Shown piece by piece: positions 10,017-18,574 of a DNA stretch of 64,000 nucleotides. Each line of letters starts with the position of its first letter. The stretch's first letter is position 1. The translations under genes and the position numbers were made by a program. The stretch is taken from the NCBI RefSeq assembly GCF_014647835.1, contig NZ_BMPY01000032.1:19891-83890 (forward strand). Reading direction: 5' to 3'. This stretch comes from Microbispora rosea subsp. aerata (GTDB lineage Bacteria > Actinomycetota > Actinomycetes > Streptosporangiales > Streptosporangiaceae). Below the pieces are notes generated by a model. It made no database searches. It worked only from the letters and a program-made list of their open reading frames with translations, and was not told where the DNA came from.

Positions 10017-12281
10017 TCAGCGCCGTTCCAGGCCGTTCAGCACCTCGGGCAGCTCCTCGACGTGGACGACGCCGAGCCGGCTGGTCGCCCTGGTGAGCGC
10101 GACGTACAGGTCGCTGGGGCCGCGCGGCGACTCGCGCAGGATCCGGCCGGGCTCGACCACGATCACCGAGTCGAACTCCAGCCCCTTGGCCTCGGTGACC
10201 GACAGCACCGCCACCGGCGCGTCCAGCGCGGCCGGGCCCGGCCCGACGGCCGCCTCCGGCACCGCGGCCCGGACGGCCGCCCCGATCTCCCCGGTCATCC
10301 CCGCCGGGGCGACGACCACGAGGCGGCCCTCCTCGACGACCTCCGCCGCGACCACCGGGCCCACCTCGGCCGTGGAGGCGACCCGCAGGGCCCACGGCCG
10401 CTCCCCGGTCTCCCGCACCGACTCCGGCGCCTTCAGGCCCGGGCTGACCAGGTCGAGCACGCGGGCGGCGACCTCCATCAGCTCGGCGGGGGTCCGGTAG
10501 TTGACGCTCAGGTGCTCCTCGCGCCATCGGCCCGCGACGTACGGGTCGAGGACGCGGGCCCAGCTCGCCGTGCCCGCGGCCGAGCCGGTCTGCGCGATGT
10601 CGCCGACGATCGTCATCGACCGGCTGGGAATGCGCCGCATGACCATGCGCCAGGCCATCTCGGACAGCTCCTGGGCCTCGTCCACGATCACATGGCCGAA
10701 GGCCCACGTGCGGTCCCTGGCGGCCCGCTCGGCCGTGGTGAGGTAGGTGTCCTCGGCCTGCTGCCGCTCGGCGAAGCGCTCGGCGTCCATGATGTCGGCC
10801 AGGCCGGTCAGCTCCAGCACCTCACGGGCGTAGGCGATGCGTTCCGCGCGCTCCTGCTCGGCCCGGCGCGCCGCCCGAAGCACGCCCTCGTCGATGTCGC
10901 CGAGCAGCTCGGCGGCCTCGTCGAGCAGCGGCACGTCGGCCACGCTCCACCAGTTCTCCCCCGGCTTCTCCCCCGCCCTGGGCGGCTCGCGCAGCAGCAG
11001 GTCGCACTCCCGCGCGTCCAGCCCCGCCGCGGCCATCCGGTCGCGGTCGGTGAACAGGCCGATCAGGAGCTGCTGCGGCGTCAGGTACGGCCACAGCCGG
11101 TTGAGCGCCACCCGCACCGGCTCCTCGGTGCGCAGGTCCTCGCGCAGGTCGGCGAAGTCGGCCTCGTCGAGGTTGGCGCGGCCCAGGTGGCGGGCGGCCT
11201 GCCGGGTGAGCGCGGTGAGCAGGTGCCGTACGAACACGGCCCTGGCCTGGTTGTGCGGACGGCGCGAGCGGCCGGCCTTCGACCGGGCCGCCTCCAGCGT
11301 CTGCCGGTCGAGCCGCAGCGTGAACTTGTCGAGCTTGATCTCGACGGGCGTGCGCGGCATCCGCTGGCGGTCCCGTACGGCCCGCGCGATCACGTCGGCC
11401 ATCGCGATCCCGCCCTTGATCGCGGCGACCTCGGGCGGCTCCTCCCGGGTCGCGGTGACGCCCGGGTACAGCTCGCCCACGGTGGACAGCAGCACGTCGG
11501 TCTCGCCGAGGGACGGCAGCACCTGCTCGATGTAGCGCAGGAAGGTCGGGTTGGGCCCGAGGATCAGCACGCCCCGGCGTTCCAGCCGCTCACGGTAGGT
11601 GTAGAGCAGGTAGGCCGCCCGGTGCAGGGCCACCACGGTCTTGCCGGTGCCCGGTCCGCCCTGGACGACGAGCACGCCGTTCAGGTCGCTTCTGATGATC
11701 TTGTCCTGCTCGGCCTGGATGGTGGCCACGATGTCGCGCATGCGGCCGGTGCGCTTCTCGCCGAGCGCGGCCAGCAGGGCCGCCTCGCCGTTGAGCGAGG
11801 CCAGGTCGGCGTCGGTGAGGCCGTCGAGGTCGAGCAGGTCGTCGTCGATCGCGGTGACCTTGCGGCCCCGCGTGTGCAGGTGGCGGCGGCGCGTGAGGCC
11901 CATCGGGGCGGCCGGGGTGGCCCGGTAGAACGGCTGCGCCACCGGGGCCCGCCAGTCGATCAGCAGCCGGTGCTGGTCGTCGTCGGACAACCCGATGCGG
12001 CCGATGTACAGCCGGCTCTCCTCGGCCCCGCTGTCCGGGGCGAAGTCGAGCCGTCCGAAGCACAGGCCGTTCTCCACCGCCCACAGGCGGGCCAGGCGCT
12101 GGGCGTACATGCCGGCGAAGGAGTCGCGCTCGGAGCGGTTCTGGTGGGTTCCGGAGGCCCCCTGGGCCAGCACGGCGTCGAGCTGCCCGCGCGTGCGCTC
12201 TCGCAGCACGTCGAGGCGCTCGTACAACGCGGCGACGTACTTCTGCTCCCGGGCCAGCTCGCCCGTCGAAGACTCTGGCAT
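10017..12281 (-). CDS. HelD/HelR-type superfamily I helicase acting on RNA polymerase
   Basis: 754 residues from the ATG at 12281; a TAGAAT box 10 bases upstream supports this start over longer frames. An N-terminal coiled coil (about 8-45, EQKYVAALYERLDVLRER) matches the HelD arm that enters the RNA polymerase secondary channel. Helicase motifs follow: Walker A GGPGTGKT, a long insert that in HelD forms the primary-channel loop, DEAQ (VIVDEAQELSE), QTGSA, VNYRTP and ALTRAT. In actinobacteria such proteins free stalled polymerase, and the HelR branch gives rifamycin tolerance. No palindromic rifamycin-associated element was found upstream, so the HelR assignment is open. Confidence 0.85.
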   Translation of the reverse strand: MPESSTGELAREQKYVAALYERLDVLRERTRGQLDAVLAQGASGTHQNRSERDSFAGMYAQRLARLWAVENGLCFGRLDFAPDSGAEESRLYIGRIGLSDDDQHRLLIDWRAPVAQPFYRATPAAPMGLTRRRHLHTRGRKVTAIDDDLLDLDGLTDADLASLNGEAALLAALGEKRTGRMRDIVATIQAEQDKIIRSDLNGVLVVQGGPGTGKTVVALHRAAYLLYTYRERLERRGVLILGPNPTFLRYIEQVLPSLGETDVLLSTVGELYPGVTATREEPPEVAAIKGGIAMADVIARAVRDRQRMPRTPVEIKLDKFTLRLDRQTLEAARSKAGRSRRPHNQARAVFVRHLLTALTRQAARHLGRANLDEADFADLREDLRTEEPVRVALNRLWPYLTPQQLLIGLFTDRDRMAAAGLDARECDLLLREPPRAGEKPGENWWSVADVPLLDEAAELLGDIDEGVLRAARRAEQERAERIAYAREVLELTGLADIMDAERFAERQQAEDTYLTTAERAARDRTWAFGHVIVDEAQELSEMAWRMVMRRIPSRSMTIVGDIAQTGSAAGTASWARVLDPYVAGRWREEHLSVNYRTPAELMEVAARVLDLVSPGLKAPESVRETGERPWALRVASTAEVGPVVAAEVVEEGRLVVVAPAGMTGEIGAAVRAAVPEAAVGPGPAALDAPVAVLSVTEAKGLEFDSVIVVEPGRILRESPRGPSDLYVALTRATSRLGVVHVEELPEVLNGLERR

Positions 12282-12608
12282 AGGCCGCCAGATTCTACGT
12301 GCCGTCGCGCCCCAGTCCCGCATCGGGCACGGCCGATCACGGACGGGTCTCGGGCCCGGCCGCGCCCGTGACGGCATTCCCCCCGGTTCGCACGATCGCA
12401 GCACTAGTCAGGGGGCTTTCCTGACGTGCTCCGCCGCGGGATGCAGGCGTACGGGTCGCCCGCCCTCGACACGGCCCCGCACGGCGGCGAGGAGCGCGCC
12501 GGGGACGCGCCGCCGGCCCGCCGGCCGGGCCTGCCTCGCCGGCGCCCCGGCGCGCCCCGGGGCGTACGGCCGGGGGCGGGCACGCTTCCCCGGGGAGGGC
12601 GAGGGCGC
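12282..12608. other. Intergenic region with hairpin upstream of the HelR-like gene
   Basis: 327 bases. A hairpin at 12400-12430 pairs AGCAC...GTCAGG with CCTGAC...GTGCT around a GGGCTTT loop, with a 2-base bulge; it may end the Lrp transcript or fold in a helicase leader. The rest is very GC-rich (12490-12600) with short inverted repeats. The TAGAAT box for the helicase lies at 12292-12297. No gene seen. Confidence 0.45.
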
Positions 12609-13079
12609 TCAGCCGGCGGCGTCCTCCTCCGGCTTCCGCTCCAGCATCGGGGAACGGTAGTCGTACGGCGTGCTGAGGACGACGGTCGTCCGCGTGCTGA
12701 CGTTGGCCGACGCGCGGATCTGCTGGAGAAGCTCCTCCAGGGCGAGCGGGGAGGCGACGCGGACCTTGAGGATGTAACTTTCATCCCCCGCGACGCTGTG
12801 ACACGCCTCGATGGCGCTCAGATGGCTCAGCCGCTCCGGCGCGTCGTCCGGCGCGGAGGGGTCGATCGGTTTGATCGAGACGAAAGCCGTCAGAGGAAGG
12901 CCGATCTCGTCGTAGTCCACGAGAGCGGCGTAACCCCGGATGACACCACGCTTTTCCAGCCTGCGTACCCGCTGGTGCACGGCGGACACCGACAACCCGG
13001 TCTCCTTGGCCAGATCGGTGAAGCTCATCCGGCCGTCAGTCGCCAGCAGGGTGACGATTCGGCGATCGATCTCCTCCAC
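12609..13079 (-). CDS. Lrp/AsnC family transcriptional regulator
   Basis: 156 residues from a GTG at 13079. TACCGT lies 7 bases before it, so the message is probably leaderless, which favours this start over the long upstream open frame. The N-terminal winged helix (about 1-50, DRRIVTLLATDGRMSFTDLAKETGLSVSAVHQRVRRLE as an AsnC-type HTH) is followed by the RAM ligand domain (about 65-140, AFVSIKP, ACHSVAGDESYILKV). It should sense an amino acid or related ligand. It is divergent from the 98-residue/DUF6745 gene pair with about 118 bases between starts, and may control that pair. Confidence 0.88.
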   Translation of the reverse strand: MEEIDRRIVTLLATDGRMSFTDLAKETGLSVSAVHQRVRRLEKRGVIRGYAALVDYDEIGLPLTAFVSIKPIDPSAPDDAPERLSHLSAIEACHSVAGDESYILKVRVASPLALEELLQQIRASANVSTRTTVVLSTPYDYRSPMLERKPEEDAAG

Positions 13080-13197
13080 GCCAGCAACGGTAGCGCCGCC
13101 TGAGAGTGCCTCGTCCCGAAGCCACCGAAATGCCGCTTCGCGGGAAATGTCAGTGGGCACGGCTAGCTTGCGATCATCACCCAGACCGGAGGTCATG

Positions 13198-13494
13198 ATG
13201 TATCGGCAGGGAGACGTGTTGCTCGTGCCCGTGGCGGAGGAGTCGGTGCCGCGCGGGCTGCGCCCGGTGCCGCGCGACCCGCGCGGGAGGCTGGTGCTGG
13301 CGGAGGGCGAGGCGACCGGGCACTGCCACGCGATCGCGGGCCCGGGAACGCTGTATCCCGGTTTCCTGCACCTGCCCGCCGGCGGCCGTCTCGTCCACGA
13401 GGAGCACGACCCGATCTCGCTGCCGAAGGGGTGGTTCCGGGTGATCCGCCAGCGGGAGTACGTGCCCGGCTCGTTCCGGACGGTGGCCGACTGA
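13198..13494 (+). CDS. Conserved small protein of unknown function, upstream partner of a DUF6745-like gene
   Basis: 98 residues starting MYRQGDVLLVPV. The second of two adjacent ATG codons is chosen because GGAGG ends 5 bases before it. The body is predicted beta-rich: ARG/GLY turns, LVLAEGEATGHCHAI, then FLHLPAGGRLVHEEHDPISLPKGWFRVIRQREY. The GHCHAI motif and paired His residues could bind a metal, and the C-terminal RQREY is typical of this small family. The stop codon overlaps the next start as TGATG, so the two are translationally coupled. No function is known; I recall such proteins next to DUF6745 genes but cannot verify here. Confidence 0.75.
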   Translation: MYRQGDVLLVPVAEESVPRGLRPVPRDPRGRLVLAEGEATGHCHAIAGPGTLYPGFLHLPAGGRLVHEEHDPISLPKGWFRVIRQREYVPGSFRTVAD

Positions 13495-13944
13495 TGACGA
13501 CGCGAACGCCGACCTGGGAGCATGTGGCCTTCGCCACCGGCGAGGGCGACCACGACGAGGCGGCGGCGGGAGTGCGGCCGGCCTACCGCCAGGCCGGCCT
13601 GCGCGAGCCGGAGGCGATCGTACGGCTGGCCTCCCCCGCCGCCGGGGCGATCGCGGCGGCGTGGCTGCACGGCACCGGCGAGGTCCGGGCGGCGATGGAG
13701 GAGACCGGGTTCGGGCCGCCGGGGGACCTCGACGGTGTCGACCCCGGGCTCTCGGTGCGCCACGAGGTGCGCACCGCGCCCTGGGAGAGCGCCAGGGCGG
13801 AGGCGAGCGCCGCCGCCGGGCCGGTCGGCTGGGCCCGGCTGTGGGAGGAGACCGGCGGCCGGCTGTGGCCGCGCGTCGACCGGCTGGTCTCCGACATCCG
13901 CAAGGCCGCGGGCGACCTCGGCGGCGACGTGGCGCGCCGGGCGC
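13494..13944 (+). pseudogene. DUF6745-like protein, C-terminally truncated
   Basis: Coding sequence from the ATG at 13494 for about 150 residues. The N-terminus (GVRPAYRQAGLREPEAIVRLASP) resembles the start of DUF6745 proteins, which are usually several hundred residues long with later leucine-rich or beta-repeat parts. After GGDVARRAPG the base sequence becomes that of an oppositely oriented radical SAM gene, and the frame runs on only by chance to a stop at 14087. So the 3' part is missing. Translational coupling to the upstream 98-residue gene is intact. Either a genuine deletion or an assembly join is possible. Confidence 0.65.
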
Positions 13945-14256
13945 CCGGTCCGACGCCTCCGCGAGCCAGCCGGTGCGGCAGCTCAGGTTGGTCTGGATGG
14001 CCACCCGGCGCACGTTGGGCAGCCAGGACAGCCGCACCAGCGCCTCGCGATACCACGACCGCACCAGCCCCTCGCCCCACGGGGTGAACAGCACCGAGAT
14101 CTCGAAGTCCCGGGCCGCCACCCACGCCGTGAACCGCTCCAGGGCGGCCCGGTCGGCGCGCAGTCGCTCCGGGGTGTCCCTGCGCTTGGCGAACGGGCAG
14201 TAGCCGCAGTCGTAGTCGCAGCTCGCCAGCGGCCCCCGGTAGAGGATGGTCAGCAC
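13945..14256 (-). pseudogene. STM4011-type radical SAM protein, C-terminally truncated
   Basis: 104 codons remain from a GTG at 14256, which overlaps the end of the STM4012-type gene. The fragment contains the radical SAM cluster motif CDYDCGYCPFAKRR and the family blocks ISVLFTPWGEGLVR and VRRVAIQTNLSCR, which match STM4011-type enzymes. Homology stops after LAEASDR at 13945; beyond it lies the antisense of the DUF6745-like gene. The frame stays open by chance to 13177, which would give a chimeric tail. The core SAM-binding barrel is lost, so an active enzyme is unlikely. Confidence 0.75.
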
Positions 14257-15518
14257 GCGTCGTACTCCTCCATGAGCGCCCGCACGCGCGGCGAGAACAG
14301 CGCGGGGCCGATGGCGTCGGAGTGGGCGAGCCCCTCGGGCGTCGGGCGCACGGTGGACGCGTCCGCCGTCAGCCAGCCGGGGAACCAATCGAGCAGGGGG
14401 AAGTCGTCCAGCACGTCGGCGCCGAACCTGGACCGGTAGAGCTCCCGCGACAGCCCTTCGGTCCGCAGCAGCGACTGGATGAGGTGCCGCCGCCTGCGCT
14501 CCTCCTCGTCCAGCGCGAACCCCACGTTGGCCACGCCGAAGTCGTCGCGCCGCACGTAGTCGTCGATGATCGCCCGCACGTGGCGGGCCCCGACGGCGTA
14601 CTCGAAGGAGTAGTGCAGGGCGCCGGTGTACGACCTGGCCCCGCAGCCGAGGCCGACCATGCCGTCGGTCTGGCAGCAGTAGCCGGTGGAGGCGCCCGAG
14701 CCGGGCAGCCGGAACATCCGCATGGACACCTGCTCGTACCCCGCGTCGAGCAGGTGGTCGCGGCCCAGGAGGTACAGCTCCATCCGCCGGTCGTCCCAGG
14801 CGCGGCCCCGCCTGCCCAGCCCGGTGAGCGGCCGGACGTACAGCGGGTAGAGATACAGCTCCTCCGGCTTCCACGCCAGCGCGGCGTCCAGCGAGTAACG
14901 CCACGACTCCGGTGTCTGCCCGTCGATGCCGTAGATCAGGTCGATGTTGAGGGTCGCGATGCCCGACGCGCGGATCGCGTCGAGCGCGGCGTCCACCTCC
15001 GCGCGCCGTTGCGGCCGTACGGCGGCGCGGGCCTCGGCGTCCACGAAGCTCTGCACGCCGATCGAGATCCGGCTCGCGCCCCGCTCGGCGAGCACGGCGA
15101 GACGGTCGGGCGTGGCGGTGGCCGGGGAGGTCTCGACCGACAGCGGGATCTCCCGCAGGTCGACGCCCATCGCGCGCTCGGTGAGGTCGAACAGGCGGGT
15201 CAGCTCCCGGGCGTCCAGGAAGGTGGGGGTGCCCCCGCCGATGGCCGCCGTCGTGAAGCGCGGCTCGTCCAGGGCGGCCCGTACGGCTCGCGCCTGCCGT
15301 TCCAGCGCGTCCAGGTAGGCCCCGGCGAGTCCCTCGGGGGCTCCGGTGCGGGTGAACAGGTTGCAGAACCCGCACCGCATCTCGCAGAACGGGATGTGCA
15401 CGTAGAGCGCGCCCGCCGGCTCCCCCGCCCAGACCTCCGTCAGGGCCGGGCGAGGGTCGAGCGGCCGGTAGGCGGTCTTGTGCGGATAGGCGTAGACGTA
15501 GCCCTGGTAAGGCGTCAC
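14250..15518 (-). CDS. STM4012-type radical SAM protein
   Basis: 422 residues from a GTG at 15518 that overlaps the upstream stop as GTGA. HemN/HutW-like radical SAM enzyme: YVHIPFCEMRCGFCNLF holds the CxxxCxxC cluster motif near residue 45, GGGTPTFLD is the SAM-contact strand, and ETSPAT and ISIGVQSF follow. The C-terminal half keeps a HemN-like domain with CCQTDGMVGLGCGARSYTG. No coproporphyrinogen oxidase context is present. It belongs to the uncharacterised STM4011-STM4015 set, in which two radical SAM enzymes, a hydrolase, an ATP-grasp protein and an LRR protein occur together. Substrate unknown. All five genes here overlap, so they form one operon. Confidence 0.87.
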   Translation of the reverse strand: MTPYQGYVYAYPHKTAYRPLDPRPALTEVWAGEPAGALYVHIPFCEMRCGFCNLFTRTGAPEGLAGAYLDALERQARAVRAALDEPRFTTAAIGGGTPTFLDARELTRLFDLTERAMGVDLREIPLSVETSPATATPDRLAVLAERGASRISIGVQSFVDAEARAAVRPQRRAEVDAALDAIRASGIATLNIDLIYGIDGQTPESWRYSLDAALAWKPEELYLYPLYVRPLTGLGRRGRAWDDRRMELYLLGRDHLLDAGYEQVSMRMFRLPGSGASTGYCCQTDGMVGLGCGARSYTGALHYSFEYAVGARHVRAIIDDYVRRDDFGVANVGFALDEEERRRRHLIQSLLRTEGLSRELYRSRFGADVLDDFPLLDWFPGWLTADASTVRPTPEGLAHSDAIGPALFSPRVRALMEEYDAC

Positions 15519-16312
15519 TCGTGCTCCCCGTCGGGGTGATCCAGGACGAACTCGGCGTAGGGCACCGTCCAGACGACCTCGTGGCCGACGCGGTGCCCGA
15601 CGTGCCCGTCCTCGCCGTACGCCGTCCCGTGGTCGGAGCAGACGATGACGAGGCAGGGCCGGCGCATCAGCGCGTACAACCCGCCGATGTGCCGGTCGAC
15701 GTACTCGAGCGCGGCGGCGTGGGTGTCCAGGCCGTCCCGGGTGGCGCCGGGGAGATAGAAGTAGTTGGGCTGGTGCAGCGCCGACACGTTGACGAACAGG
15801 AAGACCGGCCGGTCCCTCCGGGCCAGCACCCGCGCGGCGCGGTCGATCTGCCGTTCCAGCGAGTGCGGGCTGGTCACCCCGAACTCCGGCTCCCAGTGGC
15901 TCTCCGCGAACAGCCCGGGCAGGGCCGAGCCGAGCGGGGTCAGCTTGTTGAAGAACCCGACCCCGCCGATGCACACCGTGTGATAGCCGGCGCGGGCGAG
16001 CCCGGTGGGCAGGTCGGGCGCGTCGAACACCCAGGTGCCCGGCCCCGTCGTCTCGCTGCCGGGGAAGGTCGCGGCGAACAGGCGCGGATGCGGCCCCGGC
16101 GTGACCGGCGTGGGCAGGAACCCCGCGAAGATCGCGGCGTGCGCCGCGTAGGTGAAGCTGCCGGGGCTGTGCCGCCGCTCCCACCCGCGGCCGCCCGGCA
16201 GCAGGTTGGGCAGCCGGCCGGCGTCGGCCAGCTCGGCCGCGACGTCGTAGCGGAGCGTGTCGAGCGTGACCAGGAGGATGTCGTGGGTGCCCACGATCGC
16301 GTTCATGTCCAC
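15515..16312 (-). CDS. STM4013-type sulfatase/phosphatase-fold hydrolase
   Basis: 265 residues. Alkaline-phosphatase-superfamily fold: LLVTLDTLRYDVA at the start gives a metal-binding Asp and the Thr/Ser nucleophile region, and IVCSDHGTAYGEDGHVGHRVGH supplies the Asp-His metal ligands near the C-terminus. No sulfatase CxPxR motif is present, so a phosphodiesterase or phosphatase role is more likely than sulfate ester cleavage. No signal peptide; cytosolic. Start taken as GTG 16312 (ATG at 16306 is an alternative; both have weak ribosome sites). Its stop overlaps the STM4012-type start as GTGA. Confidence 0.82.
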   Translation of the reverse strand: MDMNAIVGTHDILLVTLDTLRYDVAAELADAGRLPNLLPGGRGWERRHSPGSFTYAAHAAIFAGFLPTPVTPGPHPRLFAATFPGSETTGPGTWVFDAPDLPTGLARAGYHTVCIGGVGFFNKLTPLGSALPGLFAESHWEPEFGVTSPHSLERQIDRAARVLARRDRPVFLFVNVSALHQPNYFYLPGATRDGLDTHAAALEYVDRHIGGLYALMRRPCLVIVCSDHGTAYGEDGHVGHRVGHEVVWTVPYAEFVLDHPDGEHE

Positions 16313-16331
16313 TGCGGACCCGCTATCTCGT

Positions 16332-17381
16332 TCACGTCCATGACCGGCTCGCGATCGCCTCGACCTGCTCGGCGTAGGTGTCCCTGCCGTCGCCCGCCAG
16401 GTCGCCCAGGCCCGGCAGCAGGTCGCCGAACGCGTTGACCTCCGCCACGGCCACCGACCGCAGGTCGGCCCCGACCATGACGTCGACCCCGGTGGCCAGG
16501 CTCCCCGGGAAGCACGCGGCGGTCCGGGCGGCCACGTCGAGCACCCGCTCCCACAGGGCGGTCCGTGCCCTGACCACGCCGAGGTCGCCCCGCAGGCCGC
16601 CGAGATGCAGGTTGGTGATCGGCGTCCTGCTCGTGCGCATCACCGCGTGAGTCGGCCTCCCCGCCACGGTCACCACGCGCAGGTCGAAGGTCCTGCCCTC
16701 CGCGGACGCCTTCGGGAACCACCGCTCCACGTGCAGCCCGTCGGGGGCGAGGGCCTCGACCAGCGCCTTCACCTCGCCCTCCTCGTCGTAGGAGCGGACC
16801 CGCAGCGAGTTGCACAGCGTGCCGCCGATCCAGGCCGCCGAGGTGACGGCCTTGACCCGGCCCGCGTGGGCCTGGAAGGCGACGACGCCGGAGGCCGACG
16901 AGCCGTGGGCGGGCTTGACGAACACGCGGGCCCAGCCCCGCTCGGCCATCCGCTCGCGCAGCTCGTTGTACGAGGCCGCCTCGAAGGCGGGCGGCACCGG
17001 CACCCCGGCCGCCCGCAGCCGGGCGTGGCAGCGGCGTTTGTCGAACATCACCGCGATCTCCTCGACGTCGCCCAGCAGGCGGACGCCGGGGAGCGCGGCG
17101 ATCCTCCGCAGCCCAGCCGTGAAGGCGGCGTACCAGGCCGCGCCCCCGCCGACCCGGGTGGGGTCCCCCGGCCCGCGCAGCAGCGCGTCGGTCTCCGCGT
17201 CCTCGCCCGGCGAGTCGATCCGCACCGGCGTCCCCGGCGGCAGGCCGATCTCCCGTCCCGTCAGCACGTCACGCCACGGGACGACCCGCGGCTCGGGCAG
17301 CCCTCGGGCGACGGCGGCGTCCCGGAACATGGTCACCCGCCGGTCGCCCGGCACCCCGACCACGGCCAGGCGCGGCGTCAC
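16332..17381 (-). CDS. STM4014-type ATP-grasp protein
   Basis: 349 residues from a GTG at 17381 that overlaps the upstream stop as GTGA. An ATP-grasp layout is visible: DKRRCHARLRAAGVPVP before the central domain, VFVKPAHGSSASGV as the nucleotide-binding loop, DLRVVTVAG and, near the end, VAVAEVNAFGDLLPG as the metal-binding strand. Such enzymes join a carboxylate to an amine or thiol using ATP. In this operon it could ligate an amino acid or modify a peptide, but no precursor peptide gene is evident. The gap to the STM4013-type gene is about 19 bases. Confidence 0.83.
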   Translation of the reverse strand: MTPRLAVVGVPGDRRVTMFRDAAVARGLPEPRVVPWRDVLTGREIGLPPGTPVRIDSPGEDAETDALLRGPGDPTRVGGGAAWYAAFTAGLRRIAALPGVRLLGDVEEIAVMFDKRRCHARLRAAGVPVPPAFEAASYNELRERMAERGWARVFVKPAHGSSASGVVAFQAHAGRVKAVTSAAWIGGTLCNSLRVRSYDEEGEVKALVEALAPDGLHVERWFPKASAEGRTFDLRVVTVAGRPTHAVMRTSRTPITNLHLGGLRGDLGVVRARTALWERVLDVAARTAACFPGSLATGVDVMVGADLRSVAVAEVNAFGDLLPGLGDLAGDGRDTYAEQVEAIASRSWT

Positions 17382-18316
17382 TCGCTCACCGCCACGTAGC
17401 GCTCGTAGTCCGGCATCCGCTCGGACAGGTCCACCTCGACGCCGGGCAGGGCGGAGACGATCCGCGCCGCCATCGCCTCGCTGAGGTAGTGGTGATGCAG
17501 GTCGAGCCGGCGCAGGTGGGTCAGCGGCTGTCCGCCGAGCAGGGCCTCCGCCCCGGCGTCGGTCAGCTCGCCCATCGACAGGCTGAGCTCCTCCAGCCGG
17601 GCCACCACGGGGGCGGCGGCGACGGCCGCGGCGATCTCGTCCTGCGCGGGGCTGTCGCACAGGCCGAGCCGCTTCAGCGCGGGCAGGCGCTCCCCGGCCA
17701 GGATCGGCGCGAGATCGGCGACGGCGGCGTCCCCGCCGTACTGCTCGACGCCCAGCCACAGCTCCAGATGCTCAAGCGCGGGCAGGTCCGACTCCCCGAC
17801 GGCCCGCACCACCTCGGCGGGCAGCCCGCCGCACTCGAAGCGCAGCACGCGCAGCCGCTCGTGCCGTACGGGCCGCAGGGCCAGGCCGTCGGACCCGCGG
17901 ACGTCGAGCCGCTCCAGACGCGGGAACGCCTCCAGCAGCGGTGTCACGTCGGACTGCCGGATCCAGGAGATCTCCGCCTCGTCGCCGCTGATCGCGCCGA
18001 GGAAGAGCGAGCGCAGCCCGGGAAACCAGGCGGCGTTGCCGGCGAGCATGCCGACGATGAACTCCGACGAGGTCTCGTAGCAGTCCTCCCAGCCCCCGAT
18101 CACCAGTGCCGGGATCCGGGCCGTGTCGACACGCGCCAGCAGCGCGTCGAACGCCTCCTCGACGGCGTAGTCGTCCCAGCCCGAGCTGATCCGCACCGCC
18201 ACCGAAGCCGGGTCGGGGATCTCCTGGTTTTCCGGAGCGAACTCGACCACCGGCAGCCCGGCGTAGCTGTCGGCGTATCGGTGCTGGTAGCCGACATAAG
18301 GGTCGTAGGGGATCAT
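17378..18316 (-). CDS. STM4015-type leucine-rich repeat protein
   Basis: 312 residues, ATG at 18316 with AAGGAAG 5 bases upstream. The N-terminus (YAGLPVVEF, VAVRISSGWDDYAVEEAFDALL) is the family hallmark. From about residue 80 onward are irregular leucine-rich repeats (FPGLRSLFLG, FPRLERLDVRG, LPALEHLELWLG, LPALKRLGLCDS, LTHLRRLDLHHHYLS). It is the first gene of the five-gene operon and probably a binding or scaffold subunit for the enzymes that follow. Cytosolic. Its promoter should lie in 18317-18574, where no strong -10 box stands out. Confidence 0.83.
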   Translation of the reverse strand: MIPYDPYVGYQHRYADSYAGLPVVEFAPENQEIPDPASVAVRISSGWDDYAVEEAFDALLARVDTARIPALVIGGWEDCYETSSEFIVGMLAGNAAWFPGLRSLFLGAISGDEAEISWIRQSDVTPLLEAFPRLERLDVRGSDGLALRPVRHERLRVLRFECGGLPAEVVRAVGESDLPALEHLELWLGVEQYGGDAAVADLAPILAGERLPALKRLGLCDSPAQDEIAAAVAAAPVVARLEELSLSMGELTDAGAEALLGGQPLTHLRRLDLHHHYLSEAMAARIVSALPGVEVDLSERMPDYERYVAVSE

Positions 18317-18574
18317 GGGACTTCCTTGACTGGAGATCTTGTGAGTCCCGTCCTACCAGACCCGGCCGACAATTCCGCGAGCACGCCGGCCGCCCCCGGC
18401 CCGCCGGTCCGAGGACGGCGAACGAGCCGAGGATCGCCACCTCGTCACGCGCGTCCGGATCCGCCCGGGCCGCGGCGCCCGCCCCCGGCCCGCCGCCGCG
18501 CCGGCATCTCATGCGGCCCCGGATCGCCGCGCCGCCCAGTCATGGTTTCGCCCTAGCGGCGTGGCTGCGGGGGA

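Noticed and set aside
12400-12430. Possible rifamycin-associated element upstream of the HelR-like gene
   Set aside because: The sequence is a hairpin with a GGGCTTT loop and does not match the known palindromic element.
13177-14256. Full-length STM4011-type gene
   Set aside because: The frame is open, but residues after 104 are the antisense of the DUF6745-like and 98-residue genes and show no radical SAM homology.
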